A model generated the notes under the pieces. That model ran no database searches and was not told the origin of the DNA. It saw nothing but the letters and a program-made list of their open reading frames with translations. The position numbers and the translations under genes are program-made. Positions 44,791 through 57,167 of a stretch of 64,000 bases of DNA are shown here, piece by piece (the stretch's first letter is position 1; each line of letters begins with the position of its first letter). The stretch is from Conus ventricosus (Eukaryota > Mollusca > Gastropoda > Neogastropoda > Conidae): NCBI GenBank assembly GCA_018398815.1, contig CM031610.1:33430115-33494114 (forward strand), read 5' to 3'.

Positions 44791-47728
44791 AATGCCCCCA
44801 CTTCGAAGACAAATGCCCTGCATTGGCTAAAACTTAACATTCAAGGAATGAAACTCATAAATTTCCCAATTAAACCAGTGCTATATCGGCCTATCATAAG
44901 CCTACTTACACCAGAGAACCACGCAAGATTTGTCTGCAAACAAAAATTATAGAGAAAAAATCCATACATACACACTATCAAAGCAAATATCAACATACAT
45001 CTGGAATCTCCACCAGCTCAAAGTCGTGTGGCCCTATAACCATTATGTTTCTACGGAAATTCTCATCCCTTCTCTTCATAACACGTGGCCCGCAAGCCAG
45101 CCACGTCACGCAGACGCTACACTGCACAAGACCAGCGCACACACTACATACTTCTCGACCGACCATTTTATTTTGGCCAACGGTCCCCTTTAGTAAGACC
45201 CCGTCTGACTCCCTTTCTGCACACACACCTGCCTTCCCCGCAAGCATGTGCTGCATTGTGCACAGAAACGCCTGATATCGCCAAGGATACCGGGCCAGTA
45301 GTACTCTCGCTCACTTGCCTTTTGTGAGGCCTTCCTTCCTGAGATGGCCCGAGCTGACGTCACATGTTTTTCGGAAGCCGAACACCAGCCTTTCTGCGTT
45401 GCTAGGAACGACAACCTGCTTCGTTCGTTTTTCCCGAACGCGAATGATAAAAGTTCGGTACAATATGCCGTTGTCTAACTCGAACCCGTTGTACCCGTCT
45501 TTCACAACCTTTCTTTTGTTCCTGTGTGAGGGCGCAGCCCTAAACAATTTTCTAAGCGAGTAATCGCCCTTTTGTTTCAGCTCCGTTAAGTGAGTGGGGT
45601 TAGTCTCACCGACAACGCTCCAGTGCATTTCTGGAGTGTGTGCCTCCTGGGGCCTTTTCCTCACGTGATTCCTTCCTCTGATTCGACACAGAAGTCAGCG
45701 TCCTGGGTCTCCACATACCCACGTGCTTTTCCCCTGGATTTTTTCCGAGCACCAGATCAACGGCGGCTTTGGAACAGCCAACGCCTGTACAACTCCACTA
45801 TAGAAGGGTGGTATCAATGAACACCCCAGTGCAGTTTTGAATTCTGCTATTGTGCCACTATGTCTACACCTCTGTGTTTTACCCTGAGAATTGTCCCTTC
45901 TCAACCAGGACTCCTTCACCATGACGCCAGTGCCGCCCAGAGTCTCTAATGACATTAACCACATTTTTTTTCCTACGCTGCCTTTTTTTGGCACATTCAT
46001 GTTATCGCCTGAATCTGTGAACCACACAGCACAATCCAGACAAAGTAACACTGTCATCTTGTCCATCCTTTTCTAGCTGTCTCTCTCGTGCCTGATCCTC
46101 ATTGCGGCTGCCTTCTGTGACTTAAATATACAATCCTAGCCAAGTCCCTGTCTTATTTGCACAGAAAACAGGTACGGCTCATCTCCTAGCCACTGGCTAT
46201 TTGTTTTCCCAACCCTTTTTGCTCACGTGACGGGCCGTGGGCCCTACGGTGTGTACTGCTGACGTCATTACGTGAGTCATGTGCTAGCCTGCTATTCCTC
46301 TGAATATGCTTCCGGGCTTTCCACCCTCTTGTTCCAGGTAAATCACGCCTCGCTTCCCGAAAGAGTCTCTGGCCGTCTGAAGTACCTCATCTATTGAGGT
46401 TGCAACCTTTTTCTTGATGTGGTTGGTAAGGCCCGTCCCACTACCATCAAGTTATCTGATCCTTTAATCATACCAGGTCTTGAGGCCTTCAAAATCACTG
46501 TCCACTTCCACTCATTTTCTACCACTTGTTAAAAGTGTCCAGTCTAACTCCCGAACTGAGTGTATGTCTCACCCCATGTTCGATTCTCGCCTCGCGAACC
46601 ATACGCCTAAAACCTCCTTCAGTCAAATCATAGCAGTTAGTACTGCTTGTTTTAGACCTTGTCAAAATCTCATCGATCACCGTTGGGGTAAGGGCAACAG
46701 TGTGTAACGCACGACCTGTCAACAAGGCAGACAGTTTATCGCCAGTTTATCTTCGGGCCAGCCCCTCGGGCTCGGCAACCGATTCAAACCGACTGATTAT
46801 AGGCAATCGTTCGAATCAGGGGTTCTTCTCTAACATGGAGTTTAAGTCTAGGTGCGCAACTTGGGTCTGCGGCCTACTGACTCAGAACTGGTGTCTATTT
46901 CACTCACGATTTTTTCAAGATTTTATTCTTTCCAACTCAATTTGTTTTTTGGCTAAAATCTCCGATTCCTGCTTCTGCTCTCGCCCTCCTGCATCTGCTT
47001 TACTCTGGCAGCTGCACTCTCTGCATCTGCCTTTGCTGCCGCTGCACTCTCTGCATCTGCTCTAGCCCTCTCTGCATCTGCTTTTCTCTGGCAGCTGTAC
47101 ACTCTCGTCCTGCTTTAGCCTTTGATGCAGCAGTTTCTGCCTCTATGTTTTTCTTGACAGCCCTCAAGCTGCTCCTTTTTGAAACTTCCTTCTTTCAGCT
47201 CTTTCAATCATCTCTCTCAGTCTTCTTGCTGAGTTTCACATTAATCTACTCAGTTGCATCACCTGTATCATCTCCCATTTCTTTCCCCAAACTGTACAAG
47301 TTTCATCTATGGGGTAAACTTTCTCTTCACCATTTTCTTTCCTGATATGTTTTAGCAACCACTAAAACAGTTTACTCTTATAGACCCGAAAAAGTCAGTA
47401 CACAGTTTATCTACTAAACGTTACGAGTACAACCAACCAATGTGATGTCCTAACACAAAGGAGCCTTAATCTGAATCCCACACCAGCTTCTGTGAGAGTT
47501 AAGACTAAACCCCTCGTTCTTCTTTCTCTGTACGACCTTTGATTAATACAACCACCCTACACCTAGTCAATACTCAACACTCAAAGACTAATGGAAGAAT
47601 TAGAAGAGCTAATTAAATTGCCTTTTAGTGGACGCTTCCCCAGTACCTACTCTTAGTACTCACTTTGTTTCCTCCCTCCTGAAGAAACAAATTTGGGGCC
47701 AATGCAATCCTGGCAAGGCGCGCCACTT
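44791..47728 (-). mobile_element. Internal region 2 of the LTR element
   Basis: 2.94 kb, collinear with 40476-43397, with the same primer site, gag start (about 47276-47278), CCHC position (about 46140-46180) and integrase finger. It differs mainly by short indels, not by rearrangement. Confidence 0.85.
45190..47278 (-). pseudogene. Gag / protease / integrase-finger remnant, copy 2
   Basis: The integrase N-terminal part is clearer here. A linker with DNGILYRTFIIRVR and QVVVPSNAERLV (about 45400-45500) leads to a CDVSSGHL histidine element (45340-45375). Then come YYWPGILGDIRRFCAQCST and C (45240-45305), the usual spacing of the HHCC finger of Ty3/gypsy integrases. The upstream frame continues back to the protease-end phrase near 45740 with no room for RT. 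No integrase catalytic core is seen after the finger; the last about 400 bp before the LTR look non-coding. Confidence 0.75.
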
Positions 47729-49091
47729 TGTCCAGGACGTGGAAACGTGATGGTATTGCCTTAAGTGCACTAAAGTTGATGTAATTATATTTCAGGCTTA
47801 ACAACACCAAGGTATATTGCACTCATACACGCAATATGCAACACTCATGCGCACACCAAAAACATTCACCTCTCGCTGAATGATTCACGCATTCGTTTCT
47901 CTCCTACACAACAGAAACAAGAATACAAATGTCTATGCTACTTATAATTAATCATGTACAATCAACTCACGTCACAATGAAAATATCAAAACTATAAGAT
48001 CAATACTTCCTAATCCCGGTTATAATAAAAATGACTTCTTACCTGGCCGGTTTTCAACCACACACAACCACGCTTTCACACCACACCACGTTCTTGAAAA
48101 AAGTCTCTTCGACGGTCTTCTTCAGCACTGCATGATGGTATGCCTCTTGGTTTGACTGCTCCAGGCTGGCTCCAGGCTTCAGGACCTGGGTCTTCTGGTC
48201 GTCTCTGGATCTCGCCGTCGAACTCTTTTCTTCGTCTTCCTCACCCACCTCGGTTCAAATTCAGTTTGTCTGTCCTTCACCACCCTCTGGGCTTCACACT
48301 TAGTTTTCCTTCTCTTCCAGCTTGTCTTAAACTCTAAGACCTTCTGTCTCTTCTATCTCCCAGACCACGTTTTCCTCTCGACCCTTACTCTGTCCTGCTC
48401 ACATCCTCTCCTCTCTCTCTCTTCTCTGCCTTCTCTCTCTCGCTCACTGTGTTGTTCTCCCGACACGTTGTTCCCCTCAGTTTATAAAGGGAGGGAAACA
48501 AAGGATTCCCCTTCGGGCCATTGCCTTTGTACCACGCTGCTATCTCAAGATACCCCTAGTTCACACAAGTACCCTGAATTCACCCACTCGCTACATTCCA
48601 CACACATCAGCATTTACACAACACCCTACCTAATTGATTAGCAAACAACACACTTAGCCCCAATGGACGATCGAAAATTCCGCCGACATTCGGTGTCAGT
48701 TAACACAGTAATTAGTCTTAAGGAGGGTTTACACAACCTCCCACACACCGTCCAGCCAGCCGACATAGAAAACCAACACAGTGCCCCACGGCAATACAAT
48801 CTGAACAAATCCAGGCGCCCCTGCCTTTCACTGACTGTTTACACAAGAACCTCAGCTGACCCGAGCATTTTAGCGCTCACGTTGGGGCCGCCCGATGTCG
48901 TAGTGTTACAACCCTTCCCCCTTTCGCCACCAAGGCAGGTCCGAACTCTCTCCTAGGTTTGTTTGTCATCTGACCATCTTTCGGCGGCTGCGCACGTGTT
49001 AATTGTCAATTACCAATTTGTAAACCACGTACAATCTTCCATTGTCTCCCTGCGTCCTAATGCCTTGTGAAGGTTTCAACGCTCCTAGACA
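47729..49091 (-). mobile_element. LTR 3 (outermost 5' LTR)
   Basis: A 1.36-kb copy running TGTCCAGGACG to CCTAGACA on +, with a degenerate TATA-like TTTATAAAC on - near 48480. It ends exactly where sequence similarity to the other LTRs ends and is followed by AAGAC, the target duplication. This sets the right-hand border of the insertion and the return to clean sequence. Confidence 0.87.
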
Positions 49092-49096
49092 AAGAC
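49092..49096. other. Right target-site duplication AAGAC
   Basis: Matches the five bases at 30562-30566 and 39122-39126 on the left of the element. Confidence 0.8.
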
Positions 49097-49114
49097 CTTA
49101 GGGTTCCGCAGCGA

Positions 49115-49830
49115 AACCTGGTGAGTATTATCTATTAACATCAAGGAAACTGCCTACAAGGCCCTAGTTCTCCCCACCCTAGAATAATGCCTCACCTGTC
49201 TGGACCCCCTATACTGCCAAAAACATCAAACAAAATGGAAAAAGTCCAAACGCCGTGCAGCTCGATGGGTGTGAACCGCCACCGTCACACCTCAAGTTCG
49301 ATTCCATGCTGACACATCCTACAGTGGTCCACTCTAAGCTGACATAAGAAGAGCAGCAAGGCTGACCGCCTTCTTTCAAATACCATCGGAAGATGTCAGC
49401 ATAAACACCCCAGTCAGGCCCATACCTAACACCCCAGCACGTCTACAAGACAGATCCTCATGGGGAACTACTCCTCTCCCGCCTGCCACTCCAACACAGG
49501 AAGTTTTCCATTCTTCCCGAGGACTGTCAGGGACTGGAACACCTGCCTCGCCGAGGTTAATTCCCTCACCCTCAGTGGGTGTTTCAAGTCCCAAATCTGA
49601 CCAACTCAGCGCCCTCCCCCCACTCCCGTCCCCCCACCCCCACCCCACAAGTCCCCCTCCCACCCCCTACTACGCCAGTCCTCTCATCATGTCAACACCC
49701 TCTGGAACCCCCCCCCCCCCCCCCCCCCCCCCAGTTTTTTTACTACACATCAGAACCATCAAAATGATGAAGCGGATGTTTAAAGAAAGAAGAAGTAAGA
49801 AAGAAGAAGAAACAATTTCATAGTGCGGTG
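49115..49830 (+). mobile_element. LINE 3'-terminal fragment
   Basis: The frame reads AYKALVLPTLE, then CLTVWTPYTAKNIKQMEKVQ and, after a shift, ARWVCNRHRHT. This is the region after the RT domain in CR1/Jockey/RTE-related LINEs (the YKALVRPTLEY...VWDPYT...EKVQRRAARW pattern). The C-terminus is Pro/Ser-rich with a 24-C run at about 49710-49732. It ends with a GAAAGAAGAAG tail near 49800. Dead and 5'-truncated. Confidence 0.72.
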
Positions 49831-50039
49831 AAAGTCTTCGCGTCATCTCCTTAGCAACAGCGCGAAATATCTTGAACGTCATCTCTTAGCAATGACTCCT
49901 AATAGACCTGAAACACTGTATTTGTTTCATTTTGATGAATGAAGATCCTTATTTCGCGACCTTCCATACTCTTGAACCAAGAGGTTCAAGTTTATGGTCT
50001 GTTTCTCTGCTGTATGAGCAAAAACTACAGAACCCCAGT

Positions 50040-50206
50040 TAGTCACCGCCAAGACCCAGACAGAGTACAGGACAAGACACAGAATAGTCCTTTACTCTGT
50101 TTGTCTTGTGTCCTTGGCGGTAACCAACCAAGGACACAGACAGAGTACATGACTATCCCTGTGTCTATCCTGTACTGGTCTTCCTGTCTCTGTCCTTGGC
50201 GGTAAC
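50040..50206. repeat. Inverted-repeat element
   Basis: GTCACCGCCAAGACCCAGAC near 50041 is mirrored by TTGTGTCCTTGGCGGTAAC at about 50106-50124. The same mirrored end recurs at 50188-50206 (TGTCCTTGGCGGTAAC). Between them ACAGAGTACA is repeated in both senses. It could form nested hairpins of about 85 and 165 nt. Confidence 0.55.
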
Positions 50207-50216
50207 AACCCCCCCC

Positions 50217-50250
<34 letters not shown>

Positions 50251-51209
50251 TCATCCAAATTTTGCTTCATTCCGCCCTCAGTCACTCCGTTTTGAAATCT
50301 ACAGAACCAATTTTTTACGAAACTTGGTGAGAAAAAAAAAATGTTGCCAGGAGAGACGAATCCATAGAATGTTGGGGCAGATCTGTGGAGCGGTGATCAT
50401 CACAGAGATGCGACAAATACAGGGAGCGCTGAGGGATGATGGAAGGTGGCAATCTCTTCCGAAGTCCGTTGAAGTGAGAGGTCAGCTGACAGGCGGCATC
50501 AGTTAACCTTCAGCATTACGTATTGACGCTGGGCTTAGCCCGTGTGGCCGGGGGACGGCTGCTGGGGACGTGGAGTAGGCTATACGGCCTGACTGCGATT
50601 ACCCTGGCTTTGCAAATCATATTTTGGGGTCGGCTTTTAGGGTTGGGGATGACAAAATTGCCGTCTCTCCGCAGTCGTGACGACCATTGTGACGTGACAA
50701 TTGACAGCCTCACAATCCGCACGCCGTCCCTCTCTCTCTCTCTCTCGCTCTCTCTCTCTCTCTAACACAACACACACACACACACACACACACAACAACA
50801 CAATTAATAGGATTAAAGTTTACGGTCATTTTTTCATGGCCTACTTTCATCCCTCAACCACACCACAACCCACTCCCTTCCCGCTGTCTGTCTGGTTTAC
50901 TCTAGATGACAGAATCTCCCCAACACTGACGACAAATGAGGGGGGGGGGGGGGGAGGGCGGGGGCAGACAGCATTGACATAACTTACCGCAAGGTCGTCA
51001 CCCCCGCTCCATTCCCTCCCTCTTAGCTCTTTCGCTGACAGTGCCTACTTTTGCCTGAAAGCGGTGCACTATTTCCCCGCTCCCTCCGCCACTACAGAGG
51101 TGAGCTCCCTTCCCCCCGCCCCCCCCCCCCCCCCCTCCCCCCGCGATGTAAAGACTATTCTTTGTTTATTTCTTCCGCTAGAGGACTAACAACATGCCAC
51201 TCCTTCTCG
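50207..51209. other. BHMT intron 1 spacer, low-complexity tracts
   Basis: Poly-C then CT at 50208-50250, CT then CA at 50730-50790, G run at 50941-50954 and C run at 51117-51137. Frames at 50324-50506 and 50523-50765 have no known motif. No gene is recognised. Confidence 0.55.
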
Positions 51210-51940
51210 TCACAGACCACACAACCAAAGCAGGAAATCATGCAGCGCTTCAGCGACGTCCATTCCGCTACCTCATTCAACGGCTCACAAGTATTTTCTT
51301 ACGATCGCCCCCACCCTGAGTATGAAGAAGCTACCAAGTAGCCCCTGAAGACGGGCCCTTTGAGGGGCCGGGCAGGGAAAGGTGTTTTGAAGAAACGAAG
51401 AGTCTCCGAATCCCACATCCGGCTGACCACACCACAGAGTGACACCTGTTCACTGGAAACAGAACCAACTGCTGGACACCATATACGCAGGAAACTAAAG
51501 AGGACTCGGAACTCCAGTCTGGACAAAACCGAAACAAAACAGGGCAGTCCCCGTCCAGAACCAAGCACTGACATACCAGTTAACAGGAAGAATAAAGACG
51601 CTAAGACTCCTTTCTGGGACGAAAACCGGAACAAGACAGGACAGCCCCCGTCCGGAACCAAGCCCAAGACTCCTGCCAAGGACCAGGCATCCTGCGAGCA
51701 AAACTACAGACATCACCTGGGGTACCATGCCTCTTAGGGTATCGAGCCAAAAGGACTTTAGTCTCGCCACTAAAACTGTGAGGCAAATCTAGACCAAAGG
51801 TTGAATCCTGGGATACTGTTATTAACCAGCTCCTTCTATACTTGTGTGATTAGGGTGGATCTTACCCAAGGTTATGGTCCTTTGATGCGTGACAGTGACG
51901 AAACATTCGCTGCATTCAGACCCGATGAGTATTTGTGTTG
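51210..51940 (+). other. Unrecognised open frames with internal repeat
   Basis: A frame ends PHPEYEEATK at 51341 and is followed by CCTGAAGACGGGCCCTTTGA, wording like the short hairpin after the nuclease domain of Penelope-like elements. A second frame (51360-51737, 125 codons, basic) contains two versions of a roughly 105-bp repeat (LDKTETKQGSPRPEP and WDENRNKTGQPPSG). Near 51898 the phrase GACGAAACATTCGCTGC again recalls Penelope-type ends. No domain is identifiable; a transposon remnant is likely. Confidence 0.35.
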
Positions 51941-53150
51941 TTGTTTGTTGTTTGTTGTTGTGTTTATAGAAAAGACCTGAAGAGAATCGAACAGTGGCAC
52001 CTCAGTTTACTTACGAACAGTGGTTGTTAATGAAGTGGCTTTTCCTACTATGCTCTCTATACCATTTTCCAAACATTCTTAAATAACTTTATGAGAATCT
52101 TTGCTGTATTCACGTTTCAGCCCCTCACGATGTTTATGGCTAACCCCCCTTTAGGTTTCCCCCACTTCACTCCAGATGCAAATCACTCACTTGCCAAAAC
52201 CAACCCGAGTCCCAATGTACCCACGTTCATCACCAACTCTCAGTGGAGATAAATCACCTCCCAAGGCCACTCTGCCTCCCATGTTCACAACACCCTCCAC
52301 GGTTATCCCACCAGAATTCGAGAAGGGTGACAGGCCGTTCCCTTCCTATGTTCAGCGAGAGAGGTGCTTGAACGCTACCTGAGGCTGGCGTTTAACCGAA
52401 AGATTCGAACCCTCAGAATCGGTAATTGCCTCGGCCCAGCTGCTGCGGAAATTGACATTTCTTTGTCCAAGCTTTCCGAGTCCAAGTCTTGGCGAGGGAT
52501 CTTGGCATCACTGTTTTGAGGAAGGTAAGACAGGAGTCCTAGTTTGCGGCCTTGACAAGCTGCGCTTAGTAATCTGTCCACTTGCTAGCCCGCCCTCTGG
52601 AGGTGCAGGTTGCCTCTCGCATTCACAACCAGGGCGCCTGGCACGTAAATCCCCGGGTACACTCGTTGTTACAGTTACTACTGGCACAGTTTGGCGATCT
52701 GCACAGCTACTACTCCCACTTCGGTGCTGCTGAACTATTACATGCGTGACCAGGAAGGGAAAGACTCTTCCTTAAAAAAAAAAAAGGGCGGGGGGAGGAG
52801 GGAAAAGCGGGAAAAATCTATTCAGGTTCGATCCGACAGTGAACTGTTCTTCCATTAACTACAAACCATTCCAACTGTTTCAATACAGAACTCTATTGAA
52901 TTTTTGAAATGTTTTTAATACTTGGGTTTTACAATGCTTGCGTGTTTCGGACACATAGACTACATTCCGTAAGATCACTGACGATAATATCTAGGTGCTG
53001 TCATCACAGATGTCAACCGCCGACCCCACTGGTGGAGTTCGTGATTAGATTGGTGCAACAGCCATTTGCAAACCTAAGTTACGAGTGTTTAAGTCTACTT
53101 GTTTGGAAAAAGAATGTTGTGTGTGTGTGTGTGTGTGTGTGTGGTTGTGT
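51941..53150. other. BHMT intron 1 stretch without recognised gene
   Basis: A proline-rich frame at 52176-52382 shows no known motif and is followed by unrelated frames. A homopolymer A/G patch lies at 52774-52820 and a GT run at 53120-53155. Confidence 0.45.
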
Positions 53151-53155
53151 GTGTG

Positions 53156-53428
53156 TCAAGTCAAGTCAAGTCAAGTCAAAATGATCTTTAATGGGGGTAA
53201 AAGAGTAAGCGATACAGCTTTTTACATCCTGCCCTCCAAAAACAATAGAAAAGAACATCATAAGGCAACATCACAAAAAAAAAAAAAAAAAAAAGTCATA
53301 AGGCAACTCCAAAGACTAATCATTTAAAGGGTAAACACATAAGCATGCAAACAATGGAAATTGGAAATTATACTTAGACCGATAGAAACACACACACACA
53401 TACACACACACACACACACATACACACA

Positions 53429-53482
<54 letters not shown>
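53156..53482. repeat. (TCAAG)n run and (CA)n microsatellite
   Basis: Five TCAAG units at 53156-53178 directly precede AAAATGATCTTTAATGGGGG. On - this is an (CTTGA)n tail after a non-coding stretch, a possible 3' tail of the minus-strand LINE upstream. A (CA)n run follows at 53388-53482, and an A run at 53274-53294. Confidence 0.75.
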
Positions 53483-53483
<1 letters not shown>

Positions 53484-53641
53484 GCACATATATGTAAGAA
53501 AAGGAACATCATAAGCACATATAAAAGTTAAACAGATATGTGAAGTACACCATGTGTAAATACATTTAAAACAGTTATACTACCAATGGTTTTCAATTCA
53601 ACCTTTCTTAATTCATGATTAATACAAGTACATTATATATC

Positions 53642-53720
53642 AAGACTTGAAGAGAGTAAAGGAGAGAAGAGGAAGAGAGTGAGAGAGAGAGTGAGAGTGA
53701 AGGAGCGAGCGAGTGAGAGG

Positions 53721-53751
<31 letters not shown>

Positions 53752-53909
53752 GGAGAGAGAGAGAGAGAGAGAGAAAGAATAAGAAGAACAAGATGAACAA
53801 GAAGAGAAGAGAAGAAGAAAAGAACTATAACAAGAAGAAGAACAAGAACAAGAAGAAAGAGAAGAAAAGAGAAGAAGAGGAGAAGGAGGAAGGAAAAAAA
53901 GAAGAATAG

Positions 53910-53962
<53 letters not shown>
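53642..53962. repeat. GA/GAA-rich low-complexity block
   Basis: Purine-only DNA: GAGAGAGT, then (GA)n, then AAGAAGAACAAG-type repeats, then (GA)n again. Its position beside the LINE 3' end suggests growth from or into a retroposon tail. Confidence 0.92.
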
Positions 53963-53989
53963 AGATATTACATAACAAGCCAAAATAAA

Positions 53990-56640
53990 TAACGTTTTGT
54001 TTATAGTTTTTCTAATAAATATTTTTTTAGTGCGTTTTTAAAACCAGTTCTAGACCAAATACATTTCAAGTACGGGTAGATTATTCCAAATAGATCCCCC
54101 AGAGTATGTAAAACTTGATTTATACAGATCGTTACTAGGTCTGGGAAAGGAAAGTTTGTGATTGTGTCCTATTTTCATTGATAGAGAAATATCGTACAAT
54201 TTTTCTCGGAGATATTCCGTTCACAACATTGTACATGAATAAATATTTGTTAAGGTAAAGCCTCTCCTTAAGAGGAAGAATATCCAAATTCTTATAATCA
54301 TCTTTATTCAACGTGTTAGGACTTAATTTAATTAATTTTATAGCTCTTTGTATAATCGATTTATGTATTTTAGATTAGTTTCACTTGAGTTATCCCATAA
54401 TGTGGATCCATGCATAATTAATTAGAGATGGGATGTGTGCATGAAAAAACATTTTCCGGGAGTATAGATTTAGAAAATTCTTAAATTTTAAAAGCTGATA
54501 GTCTTTTTGAAAAATTTTTCCCTAAATCAGAAATATGTTCAGACCATAGTAAATCGTTGTCGATGATGACTCCTAAAACTTATGTAAAACTACTTCGTTT
54601 ATAATTTGTCCTTTGAGGTATAATGGTGCAAAGGGGGAACACATTTTTTTCCTTTTTGACGTGAAGTTACATAAATACATTTAGTTTTGCTGATATTGAG
54701 AGCCATTATGATTCAGTTCAGTCCATTCGTCAAGTCTGTTAAGGTTATCTTGTAGATTAGTTACGAGTTCACCCGCATTTCTGTTTTTATCTTGTAGAGA
54801 AGTGTCATCAGCGAACATTTCACAAACACATTGAATGTACAAAGGCAGGTCATTAATGTAAATAGAAAACAAAAGTGGTCCTAATACAGATCCTTGAGGC
54901 ACCCCAAACTTAACTGGTAGCAACGTTGATCGTTTAGAATTTATTTCGACAAGCTGATAGCGGTTTGTGAGAAATGAAGAAATAAATTTTAGGGTTTCGT
55001 TGGTCAATTTGTAATGGCTGAGTTTTTTTTAATAGCAGAGTGTGGTCGATTACATCAAATGCTTTTGCAAAATCAACAAAAAGAATTCCTGTAAACTCGT
55101 TGTTATTAATGTTTGAAAGACAATTTTCAATAATTTGTGTAAGTGCTGTATGGGAAGAGTGGTTCTCACGAAAGCCAGATTGGTTTTCATGAATCAGATC
55201 ATATCTTTTGAGATGAGAATATAGAATGTGATTGAACATGCCTTTCAAGGGGTTTAGATAAGAGAGATAGGATAAAATCGGTCTATAGTTAGAGGGATTT
55301 ACAGGATCTCCTGTTTTATAAATCAGTATAACTCTAGCTTTCTTAAATTCGAGGGAAAGTTGTTCTTATCGATAGATAGATTGTAAATATAAGTAAAGAA
55401 TCTGCAATAACAGGGGCACTGATTTTTAGAATTTTGCCGTCTAACCTATCTAAATCTCTAGTTCCCGATTGCTTTAATTTTAACAGTCCCAAGAAAACTT
55501 CATTTCTGCGACTGATGGAATATTGAATTTGGAATGAATGTTCTTTGAAGTGCAAAATTCTTCTAACAGCTTTAAGTCGTTCTTGTTCGTTTTATTATTT
55601 ATAACTGTTTTTTCGGCAATATTTGCAAAGTGAGTATTGATTTCTTCTGGTGATAAGTCTTTACATGATCTTTGGACTCGGCTATGTAAGTTGTTATTAG
55701 TTAGGCTATTGATGGCTTTCCAATCAATTTAGAGTTCTTTGATGAAGACACCAAATCTTGGGAAAAATTTTTGCTTTGCATTCCTCTTCATAGAAGTGAC
55801 TTTGTTCCTTTGTCGTCTGTACTTCACTTTTTGATTTGTCATATTTAAATAATCTCTTTCGTCACTTTCCTTTTCTATTTCCTTTGTTATCCAAGGTGGC
55901 TTTCTAAAATGTTTAACTCTTTTTTTTTATAAAGGGAGCATGTCTATCATAAACAGTACTGAATTTATTTATCCATTCATTAACGGCACAGTCCGGGGCT
56001 CTAATCTGATAAACGTTTTCTAATCCTGAGTGAAGTAAGTCAGTTAGAAAGGCATTTTTGTCGAAATATGTAAAACGTCTATAGAAAATTTCCTTGTGTC
56101 CGTATTTTGGAATTTTTACTCCTTTTTTCATCCAAGTAAGACTTATTGTTGAGTGATCACTACAACTAACTGGAGCACAGCAATTTTCTACAATATGTTC
56201 TTTAGAATTAACGTAAATGTGATCAATAAGAGTCTCAGTGTTTCTGTAATGCGCGTTGGATGGTCGATTAATTGTTCCAATCCAAGCATCGCACAGCTAC
56301 TAATCCATTTTTTTCCAGACACTGTTAAGGGGCATTCTTAGATCTATGTTAAAGTCTCCTAGGAGAACAATTTCTTTTGATTCCAGGATGGCAGCGTCCA
56401 TCATCAGATTAAACCTATCGTACCAATCAATTGTTTCAGATGGATTTCTGTAAATGAATCCTACTATTATAGGTTTACAACATTTTAAACTAATTTCAAC
56501 CCAAACCGATTCTATATTATAGCTTTCGAGATGTAGTATTCTTTTAAAATTTAATGAGTTCGCACAGTAAAATAGCAGTCCTGTTGATTTAGGAGCTGTA
56601 GGATCAAGACGGATGATGTTATAATTATACATATACATAT
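53990..56640 (-). mobile_element. CR1/Jockey-type LINE, degenerate
   Basis: Read on -, an AP-type endonuclease part comes first (56640-56300): VGFIYRNPSETIDWYDRF and then IVLLGDFNIDLR, the GDFNxD motif. RT follows: SGFRENHSSHTALTQII and FVDFAKAFDVIDHTLL at about 55050-55190, GVPQGSVLGPLLFSIYINDL near 54890 and the catalytic FADDTS near 54800. A post-RT stretch with LGVIID near 54560 ends about 54000. Many frameshifts and stops divide it, so it is dead. The 5' end is cut at the GT/GA microsatellite at 56.65 kb. It is in the same orientation as BHMT, within intron 1. CR1 versus Jockey assignment is not settled. Confidence 0.85.
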
Positions 56641-56648
56641 CAGCATCT

Positions 56649-56775
<127 letters not shown>

Positions 56776-57094
56776 ACTAAACAATAAAATCATACACCAT
56801 GTATGCAATTTTACTGCGATATTCCAAATCATCCTGCCGTTTGCTCCGATGCCGTTTGCTCCGATGCCACAGCTTTACTGGGCACATCGGATCAAAATCG
56901 GTGCGACCACTGGACGTATTGTAACAAAATACTAGTTATCATGTTACATCACTGAAAGCCATTTCCCAAAGCCATTGCTGAGGAAAAGGCATTCGCATAA
57001 CTATTATATTTTCGCTGTAGATTTATATTTGGTGAACGAACTTTCAGAGCTTTGCTTAGGATTTTCCTTTTTTTCATATGTGAGTAAGTGAGTG

Positions 57095-57167
<73 letters not shown>

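Noticed and set aside
53640..53978. Charged or serine/leucine-rich frames across the GA block
   Set aside because: Pure low-complexity purine DNA.
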